A stretch of DNA of 64,000 nucleotides from Angiostrongylus vasorum (Eukaryota; Nematoda; Chromadorea; Rhabditida; Metastrongylidae). Both the position numbers and the translations under genes were made by a program. The DNA lies in contig JADANN010000440.1 in the NCBI GenBank assembly GCA_018806985.1, positions 682,001-746,000 of the forward strand, given 5' to 3'. This document shows positions 1 through 13,299 of this stretch, one piece after another (position 1 is the first letter of the stretch; each line of letters opens with the position of its first letter). The notes beneath the pieces are model-generated. The model ran no database searches. It was not told where the DNA came from and saw only the letters and a program-made list of their open reading frames with translations.

Positions 1-149
1 TGCAAAATATGCGGGCCTAGTTTCCTTGACCCTGAAAGAATTTCCGGCAAAAATAGCTGTTGGTAGGACGAGTGCGGAGTGGCTGTTAAAATCTCAGAGC
101 CATTATAAACTACCGAAATCTCGAGAGATTAAGGTGACTAATGTCTAAC

Positions 150-1430
150 AACAAGGTACGTTCACTTGCATCTGAGTCCTCCGTAGAGGTGCTGAATCAC
201 TGCAACAATGATTAGGTACGAGGCCATCGAATTGGCTGAGACTTGAAGACGGGCCAATTAAACGCCGTCTGTGATACTGAAGCAGAACTATTCTTCGCAA
301 CATCAGACAACACAGAACTCTGCGGGCTTGATGTTCTCGTCAATACGACTTTGTCCATGAACATCGACTTCTTCAAAAAATTGCGTACCCAGAGAAATCT
401 ATGTCGGCTCTGACAATCTTTGTTGTTCACGAATGCACATCAAGCTGTGACGAAGACGAGATCGAAATGTTCTAATGGAATTGAGGAAGCTCTAGTGAAG
501 ACCATGCGTATTTCCTACTCATCATTAAAGATCTTAGCGTAAAGACTGGACAAGGAAGAATGTTCGAAGAACGCCACATTGAGAGTCACGGGTAGGATGG
601 GACGAAAAGAGTGAGGTCTTAGCATATCATGACGACCTGTTCAAGATAAATTACAATTCCTGAACCCCCAGCTTAAATGCTGGACGTGGGAGCACAGAGC
701 AGAGCGCCTTGTCGAAAAGACCATTTAATAAACCAAAGACTTGGCTCGCGCACGTCACTGTTGTTCCTAAATTTTACACGGGATGGACCACTGCGTATTT
801 TTTGTACGACCTTGTATTGCGCCAAAGGGACAAAAAGCCGCTGAATTAAAGAGGCGAAATCCCAAAATCACTGCAAACTAGGACTCATTTAGATCATTAT
901 TTCGCTTTTAGGAAGTACCGTCATTGACAACATCGACGAGGATTTTGCCCTTATTCAATATACTCACGTTAGTGTCAAGAAAGCTGAGAGTTCGAAAGTC
1001 ACCGAAAAATGCCTATCTCCAGAAACACTTGAGCTGGTACGTCAACGTGAAATCGCACGAACCATAGGCAACGGCTAACTAACGTCCGAATTTGCAAAAC
1101 ACTGCAGAAAGGTGATAAAAGAAGATCTTAGAGAGAGAAGAGGAGCAGTTATAGTCCAAGCTGTAGATGCGGGCAAAATCATTCGCAAAGCCCGCCAAAG
1201 CTTCGCTAATTACAAAACCAGGATGACTGAACTCCGAACCTCATTTGGAACAGTTACAACTTCCAGAAAAGTTATGGTGAAAATCATTCACGATTATTAC
1301 TCGGATTTCCTTAATAGGCACGTTTCCCTGCTTTCATATGGGTTCAAAAAGGATGGATATGTCATGCCACCAGTTCACCCTTCCGAAAATTCTGCTTGTT
1401 GTTTGTGCTCGCAAAAAATTAAATCCTAGC
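150..1430 (+). mobile_element. Decayed RTE-type LINE (endonuclease to start of RT linker)
   Basis: Broken frames on the + strand resemble the endonuclease and linker of nematode RTE retrotransposons. Around 270-430 the translation reads like the endonuclease stretch (CDTEAELFF, then VLVNTTLSMNIDFF). At 1112-1429 a longer frame contains ARQSFANYKTRMTELR, then MVKIIHDYYSDF and VMPPVHPSE, which is the segment just before the reverse transcriptase in this family. Internal stops and frame changes occur throughout (for example a stop before 1080), so it is dead. The RT domain is absent. The assignment rests on recognising the family motif, not on a search. Confidence 0.72.
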
Positions 1431-4200
1431 AAGCATCCAGTCTAGGTGTTCCACAAAATTTCCCGTAATGCGAACGACTAGTTACTTTCTCACCTACTCA
1501 GATACTTAGACGGCTCACCCTCACTTATCGTGTGAGTCACAGTACCTCCTCCAATCGTACTCTTGTGCCAGTTGGCCCATATAGGTAGTTGAGTTTAAGT
1601 GTGGTTTTCACAAATTTACGGTTTATGGAACTCTTTAATTAGTGATACTTTAAATGCTGGTCGACAATGATTTTCTCAGTAAGCCCGAGGTTACCTTCCC
1701 TATGGCATTCTCAGGTGGTCACCATTGGAGGTTACAAGCTTTTGTCAGTGGTACAGAAGTGTATTGGATTAGGACTTCGATTCGTTCAGAACTTCGGCAA
1801 ACCACGTGGTCGTGGTAAGTGCTGCATTTGGTGGACTAAAAACTCGAGTACGATGTAAGAAGTCGAATGCAGACGATTACTAGAAAGTAATTTAAATCTG
1901 CGCTACAGAAATGTTCGAAAAGAACTTTACAAAATGCAGGTAGACAAATTATATTCTCATAACTGTGGTACCACTCATATCAAACTTCAACTTTCTCGAA
2001 AGAAAAGCATGCCCTACTGGTCGCAGATGGAATAATGATGCAGCTGGTGATATTAGGCATTTTTATGGAGTAATCAATTTATCAATTGCTTCAATCACCT
2101 CTACTTCTTCTCCCCCAGATTGTCTATTGAATATTTTGACTGAACAGAGTCTGTCGAGAACCAAACAACAAGCCAAACCTGATCAATGACGTTTCTTGTG
2201 ACAAGTTCAGTGACATAAGGTGAGAATCCTTCGCAACTGAAGAACCCTTTCATTTTTTTTCAAGTTTTCAAGATAACCTAGAGGGTGAGTACAACAGTTT
2301 CTCGGTGGTTTACAGCCTATCATGGCTGGGTTGTCCCTGGGTGTGTCAAGAATGATTAGTTACCCACAAACTAAAGCGTTTGTGGAATTCGTTCTGTCCA
2401 ATTTAAACAAATGCTCATGAATAATTCACTAGGAAGGCATTAGAACATCAAAGGAACTAGAAAACAAGGAGCATGGCGATTTTACTACAGATCAAGGTCG
2501 CAATCCATCACTAATATGATAAGGTAGTGAACGGTTATTTTAGACGACTCCCTAAGTATTTCCACATGACCTCCAAAGATGCCTACGACAATCCGCGATT
2601 ACGCTGCCCCCAAGCCTACAAACAGCGCCATTTCTTCGTGCTTCACTATTCATATAAATTGACGCTAATTCATTTCCCAGGATCGACTTTCTATTAACGT
2701 CGGCATTGGAATATGAATGCGTGGTTTTCTTGTTCAGCAATCGCGAGGTTGTTATACAGCATACATTTACTTGCATAGAAAAAACACAATACAATACAAC
2801 AGTAGCTGACGTTTCGGCAGTATCGCCTTCTTCAGAGCCTGGAAGGGTATACTGACATACAATTTACTAGGCCAAACGCTTCAACAACACTTACAAGACG
2901 AAAAACTGTGGTAATTACATGATCAACAGCTTCACGAAAAACACCACTTTTTACGGATGAGGAAGAATAGAACAGCTGATTATAGTCGCATATGGTTGAT
3001 GACTGCACCATCCCACATCAACAAGAAAACCACGCTAATTCATTTATTTATCCCAAATGCTTAGGCTTCGATAAACACGGGGCATATCTAAATTTCAGTG
3101 GTCAATAGTTGAATTGATGTCAAAAAATTCTTCATTTTTTTTTCATTTGACACCTTCCTGACATTTCGAAAACGTTCCAATAGAACTTTGGGATTTACAG
3201 ACTATCCTAATTCGAGGAAATTATTTTGGCCATCCGGACTCATAAAAATAAATCAAAGTGGAAAGCTGTGCTTAAAAAACTGCGCGACAAACATTTCTCT
3301 TCGTTCATCAATAAGCTGAGACGAAGGGTAAGAAAGAAGGGATTGCCTAAAGATTTTCGATTTCTTCCCATTAGCGTTATTGATGTCTCGTCCGTAAGCT
3401 AATTGTTGTTGGTTGTTGTGCATTCGAATGAAATACTCAAGCCTGGTGCCATCATTGTACCAATTCACTAACAGCACTCTCCATGTAGTCGAGGGGATAC
3501 TGCTCACACCGAGTGCCCCTGCAGGTTATTGAACAGTCGTATATGCATTTGGTTACTGGAAAGCCTTAGAATCATCGTTGTCAATAGCAAGAAAACGTCC
3601 ATGACTTCTCTCATTTTCAAGGTCCAATTTGCCACGACGAAATTGTCCAGGTCAAAGTCGCAGCAAATGGAACGATAATAGTAGGCAATATCATGATGAA
3701 TCAGATGATCTTCATGCGTGACGGTGACAAACTTCTGACACGAACAAATTGTGCGCGCAGACCTCCTCTGTGACAAGAAATCGTCCAAACACTAAGTAAT
3801 TCAAGCCTGAGTCATGAAGCAGAGCACAAGCTAACTGTTTTTCTATATGAAATGAGGAACATGGGTGGAACTCTGTTTTCACAGCCTCTCTATTCTCTAA
3901 AACCTTTTGACTTCCATTTCTGCTAACATACTATGTTATTTTCACAGGACCTGACCTCCTCACTTGAAAACCTGGCTGACATGGAGTGAGTTTGATCTGA
4001 GGAAAATCTTTGAGCTCACGGCAATCAACAACATCGACAAAATTGCTCAGCTCACATTCTCATCAATTAATTTTTTAGGATTGAAATAATTGCGGTATTA
4101 TCTATTACCCGATAATCTCTACGTGTGACCTAAACGTAGTGATAACATCCGTGAACCTCTAGGTGGCATAAAAAAGATACAAAGAATGAGAGGGACGGAG
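1431..4200. other. Intergenic stretch without recognisable gene
   Basis: Only short unrelated frames are seen on both strands, with no splice-consistent exon chain. Frames on the minus strand at 3253-3788 are the longest (84 and 94 codons) but match nothing I recognise and are probably repeat-derived. One copy of the CTGANGA motif (see 2803-2845) lies here. Confidence 0.5.
2803..2845 (-). repeat. CTGANGA-stem-GAAAC motif, copy 1
   Basis: On the minus strand CTGAAGA is followed by A, then a 4-bp stem GGCG/TGCC with an ATAC loop, then GAAACGTCAGC. It belongs to a set of at least eight copies in the window discussed in the findings. Confidence 0.55.
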
Positions 4201-4204
4201 ATTG

Positions 4205-4590
4205 CGTGGTGGTTAATGATGGCGTCGATCAAGAAGCAAAGGGCGCTAGTTCGATTCGCGCGTCAACGCTCTAATCCAATCCACGTGGGACGCAGGTCGA
4301 CTGTTTCCAGGGATTGCACGGAGAATTAACTTGGCAAGCATTCTACGACATTTATAATAAGGTCGACATCCTCAAGCAGTAGTTGAAACAACGTGCGATA
4401 TCTTCGAAGACCATCGCGGATGTTGGATGGGAGGAAACGGATCGAAACCAACAAATGCACGGCTTAGCACAGAAGATGTAGTTCTGGGTCATGTAGAAAC
4501 AAAAGAATGCTTTGCAAACCGGCTGGCTGATTGGAAAGGATGACTCTTGGTCAATCCATGAAGGTTGCAAATGAATTCGACTTCACGAAA
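4205..4590 (+). repeat. tRNA-like interspersed repeat, family E, copy 1
   Basis: It contains a pol III B-box-like segment (AGTTCGATTCG) near 4250. The body resembles the second copy at 5118-5460: a GGGA..GCACGGAGAATT block, GCATTCTACGACATT, CCTCAAGCAGTAG and GAAACGGATCGAA. Divergence between the two copies is considerable. Confidence 0.6.
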
Positions 4591-5117
4591 CATGGTTAGA
4601 TGAAAAGGAATCCATATTTGCCCTATGTCATAGCTTGCCGTTGTCTACTAACGTATCAAGTAAGAGTCTATCCCCCTTTTCCAGACACGTCTGCTAACAA
4701 TTTTTCTCATCCCGGAGGACAGAGGGCTTGCTAAGCACTCGGCCATCTCCAACAGATGCGCCCGTTAGCCGATTTTACCATGGAACAATAACGAATCTTT
4801 CAGTGAAAATGTGCTTAGTAAGTTACACTATGAAAGGAATGAGGACAACGGCACTTTCTTTCAATAAAAAGGTTAATGTGGCTTCAAAACATTGAATAAA
4901 AAAGGATTATAACGGTTGGAGATTTGTGGATGGCAACAATGAATATTTTAAGCGTGAGTCATCACCAAACTGAATCAACGACTGTCGATCCGAATGTTAT
5001 AAGAAATTTTGTAAAAGTAATAAACAAAGGTGTAGAGCAGTATTTTTGAACGAGTATCGTCGCTAGGCGGCATTTATCCACTGATATTGTATTTAGTATA
5101 ACCAGAGTAGATCAGGG

Positions 5118-5460
5118 GCGGATACCACGGTAGTAGTGATGTCCGTTATCACGAGCATGGCGTTAGTTCGATTCCACTCCTGGCCAACCAAGCCTCTCGT
5201 CCCTCCGGGGTCGGGAAATTGGCACCGGACCTGTCTGGGAAAAACACTCTCCGCAATCCAGACGGGAGGGCTTCACCCCTGCTATCACAGGACTCCAGGG
5301 AGAATTGCTCGACCAGCATTCTACGACATTCAAGATAAAATGAAAAATCCTCAAGCAGCAACCGAAGCCATACGTCAAAGTTGGAAGATCTTCGTGGACA
5401 ATGGATACCAGGAAACGAATCGAATGTGAGAAGTGCTGGGATCCGCACAGCAGACGTGAA
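5118..5460 (+). repeat. tRNA-like interspersed repeat, family E, copy 2
   Basis: It has a B-box-like GTTCGATTCCACTCC, followed by a body that shares its central CCAACCAAGCC..CCTCCGGGGTCGG block with family A. The distal half matches family E copy 1. Frames of 70-100 codons on both strands here are translations of the repeat, not genes. Confidence 0.6.
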
Positions 5461-5964
5461 GAGGAGTCATATTAAAAAAAATAGAGCAGACTAGATTATT
5501 CAAGTGAAGTATGAAGCATAGTTGAGCGCACACTGTAGTCTAAATCCACATATCAAAGATTTCTGTGCAAAGTAAATGAAAAAGGAAGTTTCGTATCAGA
5601 AAAAAAGTGGCTGAAAGAAAGTGAAAGTGTTTCAAATGAATTCGATGTCATCGACTTGATATTACACGTCACACATTTTTTTTCTTTGTATACAACTTTA
5701 CAATCATCACAGCGATTTATATATGTTAAGAGGGCGCTTCTTCCTCTTATAGATTACAAAGGAATTCATTGTTGTGTAGAGGTCGATATCAACGGTTTCT
5801 ATTCTTTAATCGTTCGTAGTTCGTTCATACTAAAAATAGTTCGAATCTTGCAGCTGAAGATCGACGCTAACTCAATCTTCAAAGGATCCAGAAGTAATTG
5901 TCACCTATCAGAGCTATGAGAGGGACGGGATGACTCATCATGACGACAGCAAACCAGTCAGAAT

Positions 5965-6085
5965 GTAGTAGTTGATAACTATAATAATAAATTAACTATA
6001 ACTAACTAATAACTATAAATTATAATAATATTATTATTTAATAATACTTATTATAATATTAACTATAAATTGTTAATAAGTAGCT
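5965..6085. repeat. AT-rich low-complexity tract
   Basis: Roughly 120 bases made almost only of TAATAA/TATAAT-type runs. It separates the repeat area on the left from the promoter region of the next gene. Confidence 0.8.
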
Positions 6086-6119
6086 ATTTTTACAATGGTC
6101 GCGACGTCGTCCTAATGAG

Positions 6120-6194
6120 TGGACCTAATAACGATGACTCAAGAACAGCTGAGGATCACTTCTGACTTTTCCTGAGTCATCGTTATTAGGTCCA
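6120..6194. promoter_or_regulatory. Perfect 22-bp inverted repeat carrying two AP-1-type sites
   Basis: The arm at 6120-6141 is exactly complementary to the arm at 6173-6194, with a 31-base spacer. Each arm ends, next to the spacer, in TGACTCA or TGAGTCA, the bZIP/AP-1 consensus. It lies about 170 bases upstream of the TATA-like box at 6364 and 244 bases upstream of the ATG at 6438. A regulatory role is inferred from position and sequence. It could also be the end of a small fold-back element. Confidence 0.5.
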
Positions 6195-6363
6195 GCTGCT
6201 GTTTCGACCACGTGTGACATTCTTCTAGCTCCTCCTGCGTCTCTCGGTTTTTTACAGTGTTCAGAGTGCAAACGGCTTTGACGAGAGGGAGGAGAACTCG
6301 GGCTCGGACGTCCTCGAGCGCTTGACATTTGCTCTCTTCTCGAACAGTTGTCCTGCCCCTTCA

Positions 6364-6371
6364 TATATAAA
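6364..6371 (+). promoter_or_regulatory. TATA-like box of the secreted LRR-like gene
   Basis: TATATAAA lies 67 bases before the chosen ATG, in a spot consistent with a start of transcription near 6395-6400. Only the sequence match and spacing support it. Confidence 0.5.
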
Positions 6372-6437
6372 TCGGTTCCCGGACAGAATACTCATGCTTT
6401 AATGTTACTCTTATTATCTAACAGTAAATATTCGGCT

Positions 6438-9400
6438 ATGTACTACACATTACTGGCTCTATTGGCATCGTGCACGTTTGGTAAGCTTGTAGAGAACCTT
6501 TGTTAAGTTTTTCATAACAGCGTGTGGTAGGATTACGGGAAGTCTACGTTAATTTGGCTTTATCTGAAGATATCACTCGATAACGAGTACCGTATTTGCC
6601 TTCCTTTCTCAGATTTTACGGATTCTAGAAAAGTATTTGGTGCCATCTGATACGTTTGTGTGATTCTGGGGTAATGTAACGTTTTCAAAAAGATCGTAAC
6701 ACTTGGTGAGTTTTGCAGTAGGAAAAATATTACTTCTAAAAACAAGTGGGATTTATTTTAACGATTTTTGAGCCACATTAATTAGTAGTATGACCATAAA
6801 ATTCTACCCATCCCGACCACGTACCTTTATTACCGGTCACTGTTCCGAAATGTTCGATAAACTGTTTTACCAACCCAACTAAACTCCTCATTCGTTATTA
6901 TCGTATTCTAGAGCTCCGTACATTCGAAGGACCCGTAGAGTATCACAGTTTTTCACCGTTCTTCGTCGAAAAAGACCACCACATCGTTACTACGCTCTAG
7001 GTGGTAGGCTCTAACTGGCTCCACTTTCCCTCCTTCTAGTTGTAAACTACTAGCGGAATTGACAAAGGGCATTTACAGTGGAAATGTGGATATGATTAAA
7101 AGTAGTGGAGGAAAGGAAATTAATGCTTAGTGGTGTCCTAGGGTTACAAGCAGGGTTGATTATCTAATAATATATCCTGGGTAAAGCACACTTTCCATTC
7201 TGCAGGGGTTGGAATATTGGTGCCACACATATATGAGGGATAAAACACTCGATAAGCTAACAAGAGTCATTGTATAAGCGAAATACTCATTCATTTACTT
7301 CAACGATGCTACAAAAAGAGTCAAATACGCGATGAATCCTTCAATAGAGTCAAGGAGCTTACCTTCTGCATCCATCAAGATTTATGAATAAATATACTTT
7401 GATCTCTGGATCACTTTTAGTTTTCGTGGAATCCTCTATCCGTTACGTAAGGAGACGTGACAAGTAGTCTCGTGATTAGCGCCGGCTCATGATCCAGAGC
7501 TCATTTGAGAAGAGAGAGCTCATTTTCTGCTCATTCTTGAACGCAAAATTATATGACAGAACTTTGTTGAATGATTGGGTAAAGCGGCAACATTGCCTTC
7601 TTAGGTCACTCAGGTGTGCTGATTTTTTTTACAGATTTCTTGATTCAGGGCAGGATATCCGGCAGTAATTTTTCCGAATACCCACTTAAGAACTCTGAAA
7701 CCGTCTTAATTGTTACACGATTTATAATTTTTTTCTCAGTGATTTCCAACTATGTCACTCGCGTCATTTTTAATCTTGTTAAGTATTGAGGCATGAATCA
7801 CTAATCATCATTTGTATACCGTAGCACGCCAGATGTAATAAGTGAATTCCTCTCGTTCAGGGGAAAGGAAAAAACAACGCCTTTGATGTGATGTTCTTCT
7901 TCTGCGATAACTGCAGAGACCTGGCGAACTTCAATTTGGTTAGCCTACCCGGTGAAATTCCGGACTCCTTCACATCGTGGGTGACCTTACGTAGGAGGAC
8001 AAAACAATCCCTTTACTTGGAATTTTGGCACCAGTAAGGGTGATACACTGTTAGAAAGCGATATTACAAAATACTATTACATATGATTGTTTTTATATGC
8101 GATGTTGGTCCTTTGAAATAACTGCTGCATGGTTCGAAAACCGGAATACTGAGAATACATAGAGATGTGGAATAATTTAAAGGAGTCAATGGATGTGTAG
8201 ACATTGAAGAGCTTTTTGAAAGACGTTTCAACAGAACTCATCACAGTCACTTATCTTAATCAGAACAAAGTAAGAAATATGACGCGACGGACGGGCTTTT
8301 GCTCGATCAATCATTTAGCCAGGGAAGCTGTTAATATCAGAAAAGTTAGCGAAGTCGGGAAGGAAAGGACTAGAAACTTCTTGTCAGCTTTTTGATGGAA
8401 TCTCGTCCACTTCTTAAGGAAGTGGTACTAAAAAAACAAAAATTAAAAAAAAGAGCCGTTGTTTTGAAATGGACTGTAAACTAAGTTAACAAATGAGTAA
8501 AAGAAAATAAATATAAATGAAAAGTTGTATTCCAGGATATGTGTTCGAATGTCTGGACAAATGCGAATGCGATACCGAAGACGAAGTTATACATTGTCAT
8601 AATGGAGACCGTACAGAACTACAGCTTCCCCAAGGTAAGGGAAGGAGAAGTTCATAAATGATAAAATGTTTCGGATGTGTTTTAAGCTTTCGAACAAGTT
8701 CAACAACATTTGTGTAACATAGCTCCTGCTTTCCAACATTGGTGGAATATCTTTTCAAAAGGTAGCTTAACACCCAGAAGAAAGTCATCTTTACTATTAA
8801 ATGAGATACTCGGTTGTTTCCTTAACGAAGTTCACTAGCATCCAGTTATTGTCAGCTCCCAGTGAATGTGGAACCGCAAAATACCACTCATTCAAGATCT
8901 CAGCAATTGCACCAATGATTTACTTCATGAAAGGGCACTTCTTCGTTTTAAGCAAGAGTTCAAACTTGACTTTAGTTATTCTGCTTCTATGATAATTCTT
9001 CGTCTTTTCATTGCTACAAAAAAAAGTCTGAAACAAATGTAATATTTTTTAATGTCGCAAGAAACAGATGAGGAGAAATCACGGTCCGAGTGGAGGCAAG
9101 TACTTCGATCATCAATGTTCCTGTATACCCAACTTGTTTTCCAACCACGAAACGAAACCGTTTCGTCTTAGGTATAAATTGTAGGGGAAAACTGTTGAAT
9201 AGAGAGACGGGAAGCTGGATCTTGTAAAAACATGTGATCAGCCACTATGGTGCCCCTGCATCTCTAGCACAGTAATAAGCTTGAACGTGGAAATACTGCC
9301 GACGATTTAGAAGTGTTTTTGTCTTTTCCTTAGTAATTTCTACATCTTGGAAGAAATCCAGAAAAAATTCTAGTAGTTTATTAAAAGTTTTGGTGCTTCT

Positions 9401-12400
9401 TTAACGAAATGTATTCTTCTAGTCCTTCTTATCTTACCATTGAATTCATAAAGTGATCTTGTATTTAGGCGAGCGGCTTCGTGGTTTTCCGGTCATTGGT
9501 TTGACATACAATCAAATTGTAAGGCTTCCTGACGAAGCAACTCTGTTGACTAAATTTCCAGACTTAATGGTTAGTTTTTCATACTGTGGGAGTACACTTG
9601 AAATTTAGCTCTTAAATAAAGAATCTAAACCGCTGTGTTCTTAATATCCTATTTTATACAAATTATATGCTATGAGCATTCAAGCCTGCCTTTAGAAAAG
9701 TGATTTGGTCGAAACGTTTCTTGAAACAACAAAAGACAAACTAAGCTTGGCTCCCTAACTTTTTGGTTTTTTGTTCATAACGAACGGTGAATGTGCTAGG
9801 AATCTCCACTGGTATGTTCTCATTTACAATCAATTAGAGTGCGTGTGGCGCAGTTGTGGGAGGCGCCCTGCAACACAGACGTGGAATCGATCCCCGCGCC
9901 CATAGCCACCAAGCCATCCATCCCTCCGGGGTTGGAAAATTGGGACCGTGCTCGTCTGGCAGGATAGAAGCACTGGCTCGACACTTCGCTAGGCCACCGC
10001 GAGTCGTTATAAAGGCCACATATGCATTCAGTCACCTCCAGCGATGCTTAATGAAGTCGAATGCACGGCGCATCCCTCAAGGATTGATCAACGCCGAAAG
10101 CTTTATCCTTTATGTTCTCAATTTGGTAAGGTTTCTTCCTTGGTAACTCAACGAACTTCTGTGACAGTGTTCCCTCGCTCCTTATTACTGATTCCAGCCG
10201 TCAACCGTGTATCGGCAAAAGATTCGTCATCTTATAACGGCGGTGATTGTTAGCATTGATTTATGTTTAGCTTTCCTAGCGTTGCAGGTTTAAATGACAA
10301 ACTCCTTTTTATTTCTATTGGATCTGTTGGAAGTTCGGAACAATGCATTCCATGACAAGTTCTTTGATTTCTATTGCTACTTGCTCTTAGATGCTTAAAT
10401 GGTCAATCCTCGCGTTCTGCTCGGACTGCAGTATTCCTCCTTCATTATTCTGCTGATGTCGTATATGACGAATGTTGACGTGTGGGTTCGTCAGTACCTC
10501 GAGAATCTGCCTTTGTTATTTATTGAAAAAATGCCGGTTGGGAGTTATTCTCTCACGGTGGTCCCGAGGTTGTCCACGTTCTGAATTCTTTGCTTTGCGC
10601 ATCAGAGGAGTACTTCAGTGGTAAAACTCCTTCCAAAGAGAGCATAGATTCACGAGATTGGTCAAATCGGAGATTCCACTCAAGGGCACTGAACAACTCG
10701 AGTCGAATTCTTATTGCTAGAGCTCGGAAATGGTTCGCTATTGTGCCCTGCTTACAGCGATACAACTACTAAGAAAACTGGAGAATTTTCAGTACCGCTT
10801 GTTTTCGAGAAGATAAAAGTGCATCAAAATACAAGAAAAAGGAAAAGATGAGCAAGGGTTTATAGAAATCTATCTAGTATCACTAGAACATTGGTCCACT
10901 GGCTTCAAATGAGATATGTGTTATCGTTGTTGGTCTAACAGCTGACTACCAGCTAAGAAAAACAGAAAATGAATGGCTTGGAAGGTAAAATGAGCCACTC
11001 AATTCATCACAAGAAGCTTCTTTCTTTTTCTTTTCCTTCTTTACGAAATCCGCTCCCGTTTTCTTTCCCAGTTCGTAAAGAACTCAGTTAAAGATTAACT
11101 TATTGGAACTTGTGTGAGATTTCAGGTGGTCGATGTTGAACGAAACCCGGATTTTGACTGTGATTCGTTGAAAGAATACGAACGAGTAAAAATCATCTCC
11201 GACTGTTTCAAAAATGTCACTGAGATCGATCGGGTGCCGAGAATTTATCGACCATCTCGTGTAAGTGTCACTGAATCGCTGAGATTGCACTTATTCCTAT
11301 TTTACACAAATGATTGAAAAAAGTAACAGTTGTTTTCAAAATAAAGTTTTGAAAAACTTGCTGAGACGTCTATCACTTTTCTGGGTCCTCTCCAAGGAGT
11401 TAGTGTATAGTCGCATGTAGATCAGTGGTTAGAGCTACTAGATAGACAATGTCGTTGGTTCTATACACTACCCGGCGTCACCAAGCCCTCCTTCTTTTCG
11501 GATTCGTTGAAAAACTGAGTTCATTCATCGACGACCCCAACAAGTCACTGTATAGGCCATGCACATTCACTACTTATTACGGCGTTCTCGCAAATGGTCC
11601 CGAATGCATGGCGCATACCTAAGGAACTACTCAAAGCCACGCTTTGTCCTGCTTACTATTAAAGTGAAAAGTGCTGCGAATGAAAAGAACATAGCAAATT
11701 GAGATTTTCAGGAATGCGATTTCGCTTGCCAGGCAGCCAAACACTACGCGAATCTTCACGGATATGTTCTACATCTATGGGAAATTCTTAAGGAGAAGTA
11801 CAGGAATTTTAGCTTGGATGTTCGTCCTAAGATTTTCTCTTGTTTTCTATTAATTTAACGGAACAGAACGTGGACAAATGACAGCAACTGCTCCTTCACC
11901 AGTGGCTTTCCGAGAAAGAAAAAACGATGCACTCTATACAAAACTCTCTGCTTCCTTGTGTTCCTTCGAAGTTGGATGTTATTTTATTTCCTCACTAAAG
12001 AAAATCTTTGAAAAATTGAAATAACAGGTGTTCTGTTAAAGTTGCTTTAGAAGGAACTTTGGGCCTAAAGAGTACTTTAATAAAAGTAGATATTGGTGAT
12101 GTCAATGTTTTTTCCTTACTAACTCAACCACATCAAGGTACACTTTTCTACAAGAGTTCAAATTTGCATTGCACAGACAGTCATCAACCTTCATCCGTTT
12201 TCCTATGTAAAGAGGAACTTCCGAAGGCCTTTACAGTTGACTTTTACAAGGTCTCTCTTGAAATCCGTACTTATTTCCTCGGATTTGTTCCCATTTCCTT
12301 CACCTATCTGACGATGAGGAACAGTTAATGATTAAAGAGATCAGTACGATTCGCTTCCTCGCCTTCGTCAATGAAAGGAAGTGGCGGTGGAAAACTTCAA

Positions 12401-12864
12401 AAGCCACCAAAATAATAGCGAAAATAGTTGGGCGTATCATAAGAATTGAAGACGAGTATTAGTTCTCCTTTTTATCTGAAAGTGTACACAGAAGTTCATG
12501 TTCCTTAGAAGCCCCTGAAACTGCACTTTCATGAAACTTAAAGTGCTTTTGTGTAAATGAAATACTTCCGACATTACAGTCTCTATTGATTTCCTATAGA
12601 AGGGCATAAGTTTGTTTGGGTTAAATCACATAAGGCTAAAAATATGAATGAATAGATATGTTGAAGATATTCCATACAACTCTCATTCTCTTTTAGGCAA
12701 CTCTTCGTCAAGTACAGGAATTCTTCAAGCATTTGGTGCGTCGAGTTAATCAATTCGGTAGCGATGTGCAGATGAATTTGAAGAAGCAATCCAAACCCCC
12801 ACATCCGAAATACGTGACACCAGTGCCGGAGCTGGAAGAAATCGTCGACGAATCGGATGCTTGA
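6438..12864 (+). CDS. Secreted leucine-rich-repeat-like nematode protein, six exons
   Basis: Exons by splice signals and phase: 6438-6480, about 8537-8634, 9469-9569, 11126-11260, 11712-11819, 12697-12864, giving about 217 aa. The first exon encodes a hydrophobic signal peptide (MYYTLLALLASCTFG). Next comes a Cys-rich cap resembling an LRR N-cap (ECLDKCECDTEDEVIHC), then one or two LRR-like turns (LRGFPVIGLTYNQIVRLP, then KFPDLMVVDVERNPDFDC). Cysteine spacing and NP.FDC resemble LRR caps. The tail is lysine-rich and then acidic, with no membrane segment, so a secreted protein is inferred. Five of six exons have clear acceptors. The donor after exon 5 (GAT|GTTCGT) is weak and is the least certain boundary. 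Introns hold a family A SINE (9839-10114) and a degenerate SINE (11402-11660). A specific function is not recognisable. Confidence 0.75.
9839..10114 (+). repeat. Family A tRNA-like SINE, copy 1
   Basis: The head carries a pol III A box (TGGCGCAGTTGT) and a B-box-like GAATCGATCCCC. The body includes CCATCCCTCCGGGG and GTCGAATGCACGGCGCATCC. The tail ends in a CTTTATCCTTTAT repeat. It sits in intron 3 of the LRR-like gene. Confidence 0.82.
11402..11660 (+). repeat. Degenerate family A-like SINE
   Basis: Heavily diverged. Recognisable are GTAGATCAGTGGTTAGAG (A-box region), TCGTTGGTTCTATACACTACC (B-box region), ACCAAGCCCTCC and the GAATGCATGGCGCATACCT segment near the 3' end. Confidence 0.5.
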
Positions 12865-12924
12865 AAATCGAAGAATTTCGTTATCGATGAATGCGTGACT
12901 GGTTTTTTGTATTCAGTTGAAGGC

Positions 12925-12930
12925 AATAAA
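12925..12930 (+). terminator. Polyadenylation signal AATAAA
   Basis: AATAAA 61 bases after the stop of the LRR-like gene, spaced as expected for nematode 3' UTRs. Confidence 0.65.
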
Positions 12931-13299
12931 TAATTGCAGCTCATGCAAGTCTAATTCTTACACTGTAAAATAAAGATGAATCTAGAAACAATTCTTTCTT
13001 GCACTAGAAATGATGAGAACATATTCAAATATTCGATAATCGATAAGAAATCCAGTCGATGCTGATCAGTTCGTCCATAACTGAACGCAGTTCGAAGATG
13101 CCAGCAATAAAGTAATGGTGTTATAAAAATATCTGCATTTCTCAATGAATTGACAAAAGGAAGTGATTTGTACAGACGACGCAACTGTTAAGACTACAGT
13201 TAGAGGTTCTTCCACTAAACAACTGATAGCTTTATGGATGTTCTCACAACCTTTTTAAAAGGCGAACTACCTTCTCCTGATTGGGTAATTGCTCTCTCA

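Noticed and set aside
9839..10035. Open frames of 60-118 codons on both strands within family A, B and C repeats (also near 17249, 22072, 36449, 37609, 38872, 40858)
   Set aside because: The same frames recur at every repeat copy with identical sequence and no splice context, so they are translations of the repeats.
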